From: DASCNA01 sp036011305
GTDB taxonomy: Bacteria; Verrucomicrobiota; Lentisphaeria; Victivallales; GWF2-38-69
NCBI GenBank assembly: GCA_036011305.1
Contig: DASCNA010000059.1
Coordinates: forward strand, 1 to 5,792
DNA: 5,792 nucleotides
Direction: 5' to 3'
The position numbers and the translations under genes are program-made. This document shows positions 1-5,792 of this stretch, piece by piece. The notes under the pieces are model-generated. The model had not been told where the DNA came from. It did not search any database and saw nothing but the letters and a program-made list of their open reading frames with translations. Numbering within the stretch: position 1 is the first letter of the stretch; every line of letters starts with the position of its first letter.

Positions 1-582
1 GCTCATTCTGAATATCAGCCCAAAATAGGATGGACCTTTTTTGATGGTACGTTGGTAAAATATCAAACAACAAAACTTGTTGATGCATATAGTAAAAAAA
101 ATCTTGGCAAAATTGAAAGTTTAACTATACCAACTTCACATCCATTTAAAGTTTTCGGTCCTAAAGACAAAGATTATAAATTGTTAGGAGATATCGTAGA
201 AACTCCTACTGATATGATTATAGCTCAAAGAGATCCAAATGAGATCACCTCTAATCAGATTATGCGAAAATTGGAAATGTCAAAACATCTTCCTGCTGCA
301 ACTAAAGATTCACTTTTAACCGAACTTTACACTAGATTTGCCTTTCCATGGGTCTGTATATTAGCAGTATTACTAGCAGTTCCAATGGCTGGTAGCAGCG
401 AGAGAAAAGGTGTTATGCTATCTGTAGTAAGCGCCATACTTGTAATAGTAGTATATCAGGTACTATCTCAAATATTTCAAGTAATGGGCAATCGCGGATT
501 ATTACCGCCTATAGTCGGAGGCACAGCCCCAACCATTGCTCTGGCTGTTTATGTTATATATAACCTAAGAAAACATAAATAA
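1..582 (+). CDS. LptF/LptG family LPS export permease, C-terminal part (5' end outside the window)
   Basis: This is the last 193 codons of a gene that enters from the left edge; the frame is open from base 1 and stops with TAA at 580-582. LptF and LptG are inner-membrane subunits of the LptBFG ABC transporter, which extracts lipopolysaccharide and passes it to the periplasmic Lpt bridge. The visible part starts near the end of the periplasmic beta-jellyroll domain (GWTFFDG, residues 10-16). A polar linker follows, then three hydrophobic segments at about residues 114-131, 136-160 and 167-188, which match the three C-terminal transmembrane helices of the family. Family-like wording includes ELYTRFAFP before the first helix and GLLPP before the last. 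The N-terminal three helices and most of the jellyroll, roughly half of a typical 360-400 residue protein, are missing only because of the window edge. A TTG at 52 lies inside the gene and is not a start. LptF and LptG cannot be told apart here. Confidence 0.88.
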   Translation, partial: AHSEYQPKIGWTFFDGTLVKYQTTKLVDAYSKKNLGKIESLTIPTSHPFKVFGPKDKDYKLLGDIVETPTDMIIAQRDPNEITSNQIMRKLEMSKHLPAATKDSLLTELYTRFAFPWVCILAVLLAVPMAGSSERKGVMLSVVSAILVIVVYQVLSQIFQVMGNRGLLPPIVGGTAPTIALAVYVIYNLRKHK

Positions 583-679
583 TCAATTTCTGAATTTCCA
601 GAAATCTACATGTGAGTCTATTTTTTCTTACTATAAAATTTTAGAAGTTAGCAGTTTCCTAAAAATAAAGTAATATATA

Positions 680-719
680 TTTATCAATAATTATTTATAG
701 ATGTATTTTTCTTGATAAA
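680..719. promoter_or_regulatory. 8-bp inverted repeat upstream of the aconitase gene
   Basis: TTTATCAA at 680-687 is perfectly repeated in inverted form as TTGATAAA at 712-719, with a 24-base AT-rich spacer. The right arm ends 42 bases before the aconitase ATG. It could be a dimeric repressor site or a stem in the leader RNA. No convincing -35/-10 pair was found in 583-761; the best weak candidates are TTAGCA (648-653) with TAATAT (671-676) and TTATCA (681-686) with TATTTT (704-709). If either is used, the repeat would lie over or just after the promoter. In DNA this AT-rich an 8-bp repeat may be chance. Confidence 0.25.
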
Positions 720-761
720 CTTATTTTTATATATGCAACTCAAAGACGGAGTAAAATAGCC

Positions 762-2714
762 ATGTCTAAAGGAACAATAACTCAAAAAATATTAAATTCT
801 CATATCACATCAGGCAAAAAAACAACCGGTTCTAGAATAGCCATTAAAATAGATCAGACTCTTACACAAGATGCCACAGGAACAATGGCTTATCTTGAAC
901 TTGAAGCAATGAACATTGATAGAGTAAAAACAGAACTTTCAGTATCTTATGTGGACCATAATACAATGCAGATAGGCCCTGAAAACAGCAATGATCATTT
1001 ATATCTGCAAAGTCTTGCAGCATCAAAAGGCATATATTTTTCACGTCCCGGAAACGGGATCTGCCACCAAGTTCACTTAGAACGTTTCGGCGTTCCTGGA
1101 AAAACACTTCTTGGATCAGATTCACATACGCCCACTAACGGTGGAATAGGAATGCTGTCAATTGGCGCCGGTGGACTGGATGTAGCACTAGCAATGGCTG
1201 GAAAATCTTTTAGATTGTCATATCCAAAAATAATTGGAATAAAATTAACAGGAAGTTTAAAACCATGGGTAGCACCCAAAGATATTATTCTAAAAGTGCT
1301 GAATATATTAACAACAAAAGGCAATGTAGGCTGTATAGTAGAATATTTTGGTCCAGGTGTTAAAAGTTTATCTGTACCGGAAAGAGCTACCGTAACTAAT
1401 ATGGGTGCTGAACTTGGAGTTACCACATCTATTTTCCCGTCAGATAATAATACTAAATCTTTTATGGAAGCTCAAAATAGAGGAAATTTATGGACTTCTT
1501 TGGTTCCAGATGAGGATGTAGAATATGATAGGATTATTGAAATTGATCTTAGCTGCCTTGAACCACTGGCTGCATGTCCTTCAAGTCCAGATAATATTAA
1601 AACTATCAGAGAACTTTCCGGCAAAAAAATAAATCAGGTAATTATAGGCTCATGTACAAACAGCTCATATATGGATTTATCATTAGTCGCTTCTGTATTA
1701 AAGAATAAAACGGTAAATCCAAATGTTTCTCTGTCCATTGCCCCCGGTAGTCGACAAGTATTAGAAATGCTGGCTGCTGATAATAAACTAGAAACTTTTA
1801 TAGCCGCAGGAGCAAGAATTATGGAATCAGCCTGCGGTCCTTGCATAGGACAAGGTCAAAGCCCTGCGGATGACACAATTTCCCTAAGAACATTTAATAG
1901 AAATTTTGCTGGAAGAACCGGCACTATTGGGGATCAGGCATATCTTGTAAGCCCAGCAGTAGCTGTAATTTCAGCACTGACAGGAAAAATTACAGATCCA
2001 AGGGATTTTAATATTGAATTTCCAGATATAAAATCATCCGAATCATATACAATCAATGATAATATGATAATAAAACCTCTTAACAGTAATGCTGCTTCAA
2101 AGGTCGAAATTATTAGAAAACCTACACTAAGCTCCCCTCCTTCAAACAGTGAAATGCCAAATACAATAGATGGAAGAGTAGTTATTAAAGTAGGCAGCAA
2201 AATTACAACAGACCATATAATGCCTGCCGGAAAACATCTAAAATTGAGAAGTAACATTCCTGCTTATTCAAAAGTTGTTTTTGAATGTTTTACAGAAAAC
2301 AGCAAACCTTCCTTTGCAGAACGTGCAGAGGCTTTAAAAAATGACGGAATACACGGTATAATCGTTGCTCAAGAAAGCTATGGTCAGGGTTCATCCAGAG
2401 AACATGCTGCAATTTGTCCTATGTACTTAGGTATAAAAGCAGTTATAGCACAGTCCATTGAACGTATTCATATGGCTAATTTGATAAATTTCGGAATTCT
2501 TCCTCTAACATTTAAAGATCCTGCTGATTATAATATGATCGAAGAAAACGATTCAATTATTATTTGTGATATAAAAACCAGACTGACACCTGGTAAAACT
2601 ATTACAGCTAAAATAATTAAGCCTGACACTAAGAAAATAGATCTGGAACTTACTCATTCGCTTACACAGGAAGATATAGACATTGTCAACATAGGTGGAA
2701 TTTTAAATCAATAA
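762..2714 (+). CDS. acn: Aconitate hydratase (aconitase), [4Fe-4S] enzyme
   Basis: This cytoplasmic enzyme interconverts citrate and isocitrate through cis-aconitate, feeding the TCA cycle or 2-oxoglutarate and glutamate synthesis. At 650 residues it fits the shorter aconitase group rather than the roughly 890-residue AcnA type. Cluster ligands are Cys298 (IGSCTNSSYMD) and Cys358/Cys361 (ACGPC). Other residues matching mitochondrial aconitase are Asp65-His66, His102, Asp120-Ser121-His122 in SDSHTPTNGG, Glu217 in TNMGAE, Arg380 and Arg385 in NRNFAGR, Arg496 in LRSNIP, and Ser544/Arg546 in YGQGSSREHAA. Domains 1-3 span about residues 1-410; a linker leads to the swivelling domain 4 at about 468-650. 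The wording TDHIMPAG...LRSNIP favours aconitase over isopropylmalate or homoaconitate dehydratase. The ATG at 762 is preceded by ACGGAG (746-751) at 10 bases. It sits alone: 179 bases follow the permease and a terminator follows its TAA. No residue appears missing. Confidence 0.96.
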   Translation: MSKGTITQKILNSHITSGKKTTGSRIAIKIDQTLTQDATGTMAYLELEAMNIDRVKTELSVSYVDHNTMQIGPENSNDHLYLQSLAASKGIYFSRPGNGICHQVHLERFGVPGKTLLGSDSHTPTNGGIGMLSIGAGGLDVALAMAGKSFRLSYPKIIGIKLTGSLKPWVAPKDIILKVLNILTTKGNVGCIVEYFGPGVKSLSVPERATVTNMGAELGVTTSIFPSDNNTKSFMEAQNRGNLWTSLVPDEDVEYDRIIEIDLSCLEPLAACPSSPDNIKTIRELSGKKINQVIIGSCTNSSYMDLSLVASVLKNKTVNPNVSLSIAPGSRQVLEMLAADNKLETFIAAGARIMESACGPCIGQGQSPADDTISLRTFNRNFAGRTGTIGDQAYLVSPAVAVISALTGKITDPRDFNIEFPDIKSSESYTINDNMIIKPLNSNAASKVEIIRKPTLSSPPSNSEMPNTIDGRVVIKVGSKITTDHIMPAGKHLKLRSNIPAYSKVVFECFTENSKPSFAERAEALKNDGIHGIIVAQESYGQGSSREHAAICPMYLGIKAVIAQSIERIHMANLINFGILPLTFKDPADYNMIEENDSIIICDIKTRLTPGKTITAKIIKPDTKKIDLELTHSLTQEDIDIVNIGGILNQ

Positions 2715-2739
2715 TAACTTTCACTACCTACTGATAAAT

Positions 2740-2771
2740 AAAAGGACTCAAGTTATAAATGAGTCCTTTTT
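2740..2771. terminator. Bidirectional intrinsic terminator between convergent genes
   Basis: A perfect 11-bp stem is formed by 2740-2750 (AAAAGGACTCA) and 2760-2770 (TGAGTCCTTTT), with a 9-base loop. On the plus strand it ends in five T residues (2767-2771), 25 bases after the aconitase stop. On the minus strand the stem runs into TTTTATTTA, 64 bases after the kinase stop. It therefore suits termination of both the aconitase transcript and the aldolase-kinase transcript. Confidence 0.88.
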
Positions 2772-2834
2772 AAATTAAGAATACTGCTTAAGAAACCAGC
2801 ATACTTTAATAATCATTTACTGTACAATCCAGCA

Positions 2835-3857
2835 TTACTGAAATATATTTTTATTTTGAACAGCAGTTTTAATAAATTTATTAACCTCACTTATTTTAAC
2901 TGCTCCTTCTGTAGCACTCTGGCTGTGAAGGTTAAACCATGCATTAGCACTGGCAATTTTTAAGGTTTCATTTAATTCAAGATTTTCGTGAATACCATAC
3001 AAAACTCCTGCACAGAATGCATCTCCTGCTCCAACACTTCCAATTATATCTTTAGAATCGATATAATAAGATGGTTCAAATACATTATTACCATTTTTAC
3101 CTACAGCCAATGCTCCTTCAGGGAAATGTACAATAACCTGTTTATTTATTCCAAAATCCATTATTTGACTAACAGCAAGTTCTAAGTTTGTACAATTAAC
3201 TGTATCATCATTATTCCTGATCTGCCTACCAGTTATTATTTCAGCTTCTATTTCATTAATAATTAAATAATCTACATATTTAAGACAGCCTATAATAAAG
3301 TTCTTATCTGCCTCTTTATTTGATACTAAATCAACAACAGTAACAAGTCCTTTTTTTTGTAAAAACGCTAATGATTTTGCTGCAATGCTGCCATATTCTT
3401 CATCGTATTTTTCTAAACCTTTTAATACCAGTAAATAACCTATATAGCAAATTTTTGCATTGCAGTTTATCTTCTCAAAATCTTTATATGATAAGAGAGA
3501 ATTTGAACCTAAAAAATGGAAAAAAGTTCTTGTTGAATCTTTTAGGCCGTTCATCACATCAGTATATGCAGTGGCAATATTTTTAGACTTTCGCATGTAT
3601 TTAGGAATAATTTTATTTTCAGCTAATGTTTCCAGTATATACTGTCCTCCTGTATCATCTCCAATAACACCACCAGCATAAATAGGAAAATCAACTTCCA
3701 TTTTAGATAGATCTACAGATATATTTGCAGGCCCTCCACCAATAGACATTTTTTGATTAGTAATTACAGTTAAAAGATTTTTTTCTGGATAACTGTCAAT
3801 ATCTTTTATATAGTCAACAATCCAGTTGCCAAAAGTAAGTAATCCTTTTTTTTTCAT
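2835..3857 (-). CDS. PfkB/ribokinase-family carbohydrate kinase
   Basis: This is an ATP-dependent cytoplasmic sugar kinase of 340 residues, a usual length for the family. The N-terminal signature GGGPANISVDL is at residues 40-50. The NxxE motif, which helps hold Mg2+ and phosphate, is Asn201-Glu204 (NEIE). The C-terminal signature DIIGSVGAGDAFCAGVLYG is at 270-288, with Asp279 the expected catalytic base and GAGD forming the anion hole. The frame is open to an ATG at 3881, but that start has no ribosome binding site, whereas the ATG at 3857 follows GAGGTG closely and gives a normal family N-terminus (MKKKGLLTFGNWIVD). The gene lies 62 bases after the aldolase gene on the same strand, so it is probably co-transcribed and makes the aldolase's substrate. 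The sugar is unknown: a fructose 1-phosphate, tagatose 6-phosphate or keto-deoxy-sugar kinase would all fit. A run of nine A residues follows the start codon. TATAAT at 3894-3889 lies upstream but has no matching -35. Confidence 0.9.
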   Translation of the reverse strand: MKKKGLLTFGNWIVDYIKDIDSYPEKNLLTVITNQKMSIGGGPANISVDLSKMEVDFPIYAGGVIGDDTGGQYILETLAENKIIPKYMRKSKNIATAYTDVMNGLKDSTRTFFHFLGSNSLLSYKDFEKINCNAKICYIGYLLVLKGLEKYDEEYGSIAAKSLAFLQKKGLVTVVDLVSNKEADKNFIIGCLKYVDYLIINEIEAEIITGRQIRNNDDTVNCTNLELAVSQIMDFGINKQVIVHFPEGALAVGKNGNNVFEPSYYIDSKDIIGSVGAGDAFCAGVLYGIHENLELNETLKIASANAWFNLHSQSATEGAVKISEVNKFIKTAVQNKNIFQ

Positions 3858-3861
3858 GACC

Positions 3862-3867
3862 CACCTC
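3862..3867 (-). promoter_or_regulatory. Ribosome binding site that fixes the kinase start at 3857
   Basis: On the minus strand the sequence CTTGAGGTGGGTC precedes the ATG at 3857. GAGGTG is fully complementary to the usual 3' end of 16S rRNA, and its GAGG core ends six bases before the start. No such sequence precedes the in-frame ATG at 3881, so this site decides between the two. Confidence 0.8.
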
Positions 3868-3919
3868 AAGTTATTGTTCAATGAATATATTATAAATTCT
3901 TATTTCAGGCTTATTCTGC

Positions 3920-4780
3920 CTATGCTTTTCCAATACTACTAAAGATTTTCATTTGTTCCCCGATAGTTACAGAAACATCATGCTTCATTTTACCAATAAT
4001 ATCTAAATATTCATTGTATCTTTCATTTATATTTTTCATTGAAGAATTAAATGATTTTAATGCGGTCTGTGACATGCCTGTATAAAAGTTAATCTTTGCT
4101 ATTCCCATTGAAATTGCTTTCTTGAAATCGTGTTCTGAAATACCTGATCCGCCATGTAAAACAAGAGGTACCTGAACTTTATTTCTAATTTGTTCTAATC
4201 GATTAAAATCAAGTTTAGGATCACCTTTATATTTACCGTGAGAATTACCTATTGCCACTGCCAGAGCATCAATACCTGTTTTTTTTACAAAATCACCTGC
4301 CTGTTCAGGGTTTGTGAAAAATTCTTCATCAGCACTTCCTTCTAAATTTCCGCCTTCATCCCCGCCTACAGCACCAAGTTCGCCTTCAACTGATATATTT
4401 AGACTGTGGCATAATTTAACAACTTCTGCCGTCTTTCTTATATTTTCTTCATATGGGAATCTTGATCCATCAAACATAACAGATGTAAAACCATGGCGAA
4501 CAGCTTTCATCACACCGTCCATATCAAGACCATGGTCTAAATTCAGCACCATTGGGACATCTGACCTTCTAGAAATATCTAAAACAGAAGGGATAAAGTC
4601 ATCCAGGTTGACAAAAGGAAAATGTACCTGAGCAATATTAAATATTACCGGTGAAGAATGCTGAACGGCAGTGTCTCTTATTGCCTGTAAAAATTCAAAA
4701 CTTGCAATATTAAAAGCCCCAACTGCATATTTTCTATTATAAGCGTCTTCCAAAACAGTTTTTAAATTTACTAATGACAT
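3920..4780 (-). CDS. Class II (zinc) ketose-bisphosphate aldolase, FbaA/GatY/KbaY/IolJ-like
   Basis: This is a cytoplasmic TIM-barrel aldolase of 286 residues that cleaves a ketose 1,6-bisphosphate, or a related sugar phosphate, to dihydroxyacetone phosphate and an aldehyde. The expected catalytic Asp82 and zinc ligand His83 lie in LNLDHG; the other zinc ligands are His181 (GNSHGKYKG) and His209 (LHGGSG). Glu134 lies in VEGELGAVGG. GGSG at 210-213 binds phosphate, and KINFYT at 229-234 replaces the more common KIN(I/V)xT. The N-terminus MSLVNLKTVLEDAYNRKYAVGAFN and the segment SVMFDGSRFPYEENI are typical of the family. The frame stays open to an ATG at 4837, adding 19 residues (MEIEAFLDSK...), but only the ATG at 4780 has a ribosome binding site and it matches the family start. 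The gene is first in an operon with the PfkB kinase. Substrate choice among fructose, tagatose and inositol-derived phosphates cannot be read from sequence. Confidence 0.93.
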   Translation of the reverse strand: MSLVNLKTVLEDAYNRKYAVGAFNIASFEFLQAIRDTAVQHSSPVIFNIAQVHFPFVNLDDFIPSVLDISRRSDVPMVLNLDHGLDMDGVMKAVRHGFTSVMFDGSRFPYEENIRKTAEVVKLCHSLNISVEGELGAVGGDEGGNLEGSADEEFFTNPEQAGDFVKKTGIDALAVAIGNSHGKYKGDPKLDFNRLEQIRNKVQVPLVLHGGSGISEHDFKKAISMGIAKINFYTGMSQTALKSFNSSMKNINERYNEYLDIIGKMKHDVSVTIGEQMKIFSSIGKA

Positions 4781-4787
4781 TTTTATA

Positions 4788-4791
4788 CTCC
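4788..4791 (-). promoter_or_regulatory. Ribosome binding site that fixes the aldolase start at 4780
   Basis: Read on the minus strand, ACGGAGTATAAAA directly precedes the ATG at 4780, putting GGAG seven bases from the start. The same eight bases, ACGGAGTA, precede the aconitase start at 746-753. The in-frame ATGs at 4807 and 4837 have no comparable site, so the shorter protein is preferred. Confidence 0.8.
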
Positions 4792-4851
4792 GTATTTTTA
4801 AATTCATCTTACTATCTAAAAATGCCTCAATTTCCATAAATATCGAGAAAT

Positions 4852-4922
4852 TTTAAGTATTTTTTATAAAATATTGAATAAATATGTCTAATATAAATAA
4901 TTAGGATATAAATATACTTAAA
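4852..4922. repeat. Imperfect 13-bp inverted repeat across the divergent promoter region
   Basis: TTTAAGTATTTTT at 4852-4864 and AAATATACTTAAA at 4910-4922 are inverted copies matching at 12 of 13 positions, separated by 45 bases. Read outward, each arm follows a TATAAA: the minus strand reads TATAAA-AAATACTTAAA and the plus strand reads TATAAA-TATACTTAAA (TATAAA at 4907-4912). The minus-strand TATAAA is the -10 of the proposed operon promoter. The plus-strand copy could be the -10 for the gene at 4954, though its -35 is poor. The arms would lie at or just upstream of the start points and may be paired operators, or simply two similar promoters. Confidence 0.4.
4863..4890 (-). promoter_or_regulatory. 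Sigma70-type promoter for the aldolase-kinase operon
   Basis: On the minus strand, TAGACA (4890-4885) and TATAAA (4868-4863) are separated by 16 bases. Each hexamer matches the consensus at five of six positions. Transcription would begin near 4856, giving a leader of about 75 bases before the ATG at 4780. It is the best promoter match noticed in the intergenic regions, but AT-rich DNA makes -10-like hexamers common. Confidence 0.55.
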
Positions 4923-4953
4923 CTAAATGAAAAGAATAAATGTTAATATTTGA

Positions 4954-5730
4954 ATGAATAACTTTAAATTCGGAATATCTATACCTGATGTTACACCAAA
5001 CTTCAATACTCTTATAAAGGGAATAAACTATAAATATTTTGATGGAATTGAATTGAGAGGTAATATATTTAAAAACAGTGACCTTCCAAATCTGCTTAAA
5101 CTTTACAGATTGAGAATACTAAACCTATTCAACTTGGTAGAGCCTTCCATTTTAAGCAATATAGATACACAGCCAAATAATGTCAGACAGGAGCTAATCA
5201 AACTACTTTACTCATCCATAAGTAATTACAAGGAATTTAATATTCAAAATTTCTCATTAGATTTCGGTCTTTGCAATACAGCATATAAAAATAAACCTAA
5301 TTTAGTAAAAATTGAATTCTTACGTCAGTTATATTATCCAATATACAAAAGTAAAAAACATATCTGTATGCCGTTAACAATTCCTGACAACAATTCAGAA
5401 AATATAAAAAATCTTACTGATACTTTAAAAGAATTGATGCTGGATAATTTTCGCATATGTATCAATATTTTCCCGCATGAAATAAAGAAAAAAATTTCTC
5501 CCGACAGTTTATTTGAAAATTTTATTTTTGATCTTCAGTTAATTAGAATAATTTATGAACCAAGCACCGGTAATCATCTCACTGAAGCACTATTAAAATT
5601 TTGGTTAGATCCGTTAATAAAAATTAATTTTAAAGGTTCAATTATAATATGTCCAAATGTTAATAACCTAGAATCATTTGAAGAAGAAGTTAACAAAACA
5701 GAGATTATTATTGACAAATTAATAAACTGA
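4954..5730 (+). CDS. Uncharacterised protein, possible divergent xylose-isomerase-like TIM barrel
   Basis: This is a complete gene of 258 codons ending with TGA. I do not recognise a specific family. Alternating hydrophobic strands and helices suggest an alpha/beta barrel: FKFGISIP (4-11), YFDGIELRG (28-36), LRILNLFNL (53-61), IQNFSLDFG (97-105), HICMPLTIP (136-144), FRICINIFP (166-174) and FKGSIIICP (226-234). The FDGIELR segment and the overall spacing recall the sugar phosphate isomerase/epimerase (AP endonuclease family 2) fold. The acidic and His residues that usually bind metal at the later strand ends are not evident, so activity is doubtful. There is no signal peptide or membrane helix, so it is probably cytoplasmic. 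The protein is rich in Asn, Ile, Lys and Leu, and the gene looks more AT-rich than its neighbours. An in-frame TGA at 4951 makes ATG 4954 the earliest start, but no good Shine-Dalgarno precedes it. It is divergent from the aldolase-kinase operon, so a role with that sugar pathway is possible but unproven. Confidence 0.7.
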   Translation: MNNFKFGISIPDVTPNFNTLIKGINYKYFDGIELRGNIFKNSDLPNLLKLYRLRILNLFNLVEPSILSNIDTQPNNVRQELIKLLYSSISNYKEFNIQNFSLDFGLCNTAYKNKPNLVKIEFLRQLYYPIYKSKKHICMPLTIPDNNSENIKNLTDTLKELMLDNFRICINIFPHEIKKKISPDSLFENFIFDLQLIRIIYEPSTGNHLTEALLKFWLDPLIKINFKGSIIICPNVNNLESFEEEVNKTEIIIDKLIN

Positions 5731-5792
5731 AATATATAATTATAGAATATTATTTATATTTCAGATATTTATAGTATATTATTTAATTAGTT

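Noticed and set aside
586..605. Hairpin ATTTCTG-N6-CAGAAAT just after the permease stop, possibly a terminator.
   Set aside because: The 7-bp stem is AT-rich and the nearest T run begins about 15 bases later, so it is not a convincing intrinsic terminator.
1073..1426. Open frame of 117 codons on the minus strand inside the aconitase gene, and similar frames elsewhere opposite or inside the main genes.
   Set aside because: These are shadows of clearly conserved genes; they show no family motifs and no supporting ribosome binding sites were seen.
3889..3894. Perfect TATAAT on the minus strand between aldolase and kinase, as an internal promoter.
   Set aside because: The hexamer 17 bases upstream is AGAATA and there is no extended -10, so the two genes are best read as one operon.
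4858..4873. Inverted repeat TATTTT-TTAT-AAAATA over the -10 of the operon promoter.
   Set aside because: It contains only A and T and largely reflects the TATAAA element itself; the longer repeat at 4852-4922 is more informative.
4940..4957. Five-codon open frame (MLIFE) whose TGA overlaps the ATG at 4954 as ATGA, suggesting a leader peptide with translational coupling.
   Set aside because: It has no Shine-Dalgarno sequence, and such short frames are frequent by chance in AT-rich DNA.
5731..5792. AT-rich tail with a repeated TATTATTTA (5748-5756 and 5777-5785), considered as an iteron or terminator.
   Set aside because: Only two short copies are present, there is no GC-containing stem, and the sequence is nearly all A and T, so chance is the simplest explanation.

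Overview
The window is AT-rich and compactly coded, and it reads as chromosomal DNA from a Gram-negative bacterium. The first gene is the end of an LptF/LptG-type lipopolysaccharide export permease, which implies an outer membrane with LPS. The start sites I accept for three genes have purine-rich Shine-Dalgarno sequences, and the enzymes are metabolic housekeeping types. The kinase's N-terminal wording (GNWIVD...ID..P) recalls, from memory only, carbohydrate kinases of the PVC group (Lentisphaerota, Verrucomicrobiota). I cannot assign a lineage from this window. No RNA genes, CRISPR arrays, insertion sequences, phage genes or defence genes are visible.

Layout: (1) 1-582, plus strand: the C-terminal half of an LptF/LptG family permease, cut by the left edge. 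(2) 583-761: a short intergenic stretch with an 8-bp inverted repeat (680-719) and a GGAG ribosome binding site for the next gene. (3) 762-2714, plus strand: a complete 650-residue aconitate hydratase with all cluster ligands and the main catalytic residues. (4) 2715-2834: the junction between convergent genes, holding a strong hairpin (2740-2771) that can end transcription from both sides. (5) 4780 down to 2835, minus strand: a two-gene operon, first a class II ketose-bisphosphate aldolase (4780-3920), then a PfkB-family sugar kinase (3857-2835). For both genes the best start lies inside the longest open frame and is fixed by a Shine-Dalgarno sequence. (6) 4781-4953: a divergent promoter region with a good minus-strand promoter and a nearly symmetric pair of TATAAA...ATACTTAAA elements facing opposite ways. 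(7) 4954-5730, plus strand: a 258-residue, very AT-rich gene for a divergent protein that looks like a distant relative of xylose-isomerase-like TIM barrels. (8) 5731-5792: AT-rich DNA with no recognisable feature.

The kinase and aldolase suit a two-step sugar route: the kinase makes a ketose bisphosphate (or a related phosphorylated keto sugar), and the aldolase splits it into dihydroxyacetone phosphate and an aldehyde or glyceraldehyde 3-phosphate. The divergent TIM-barrel-like gene could supply an upstream isomerase or epimerase step, or a non-enzymatic role. The shared promoter elements hint at common control. The sugar cannot be read from the sequence. I did not find a clear undescribed system; the least explained parts are the 258-residue protein and the symmetric control region beside it.
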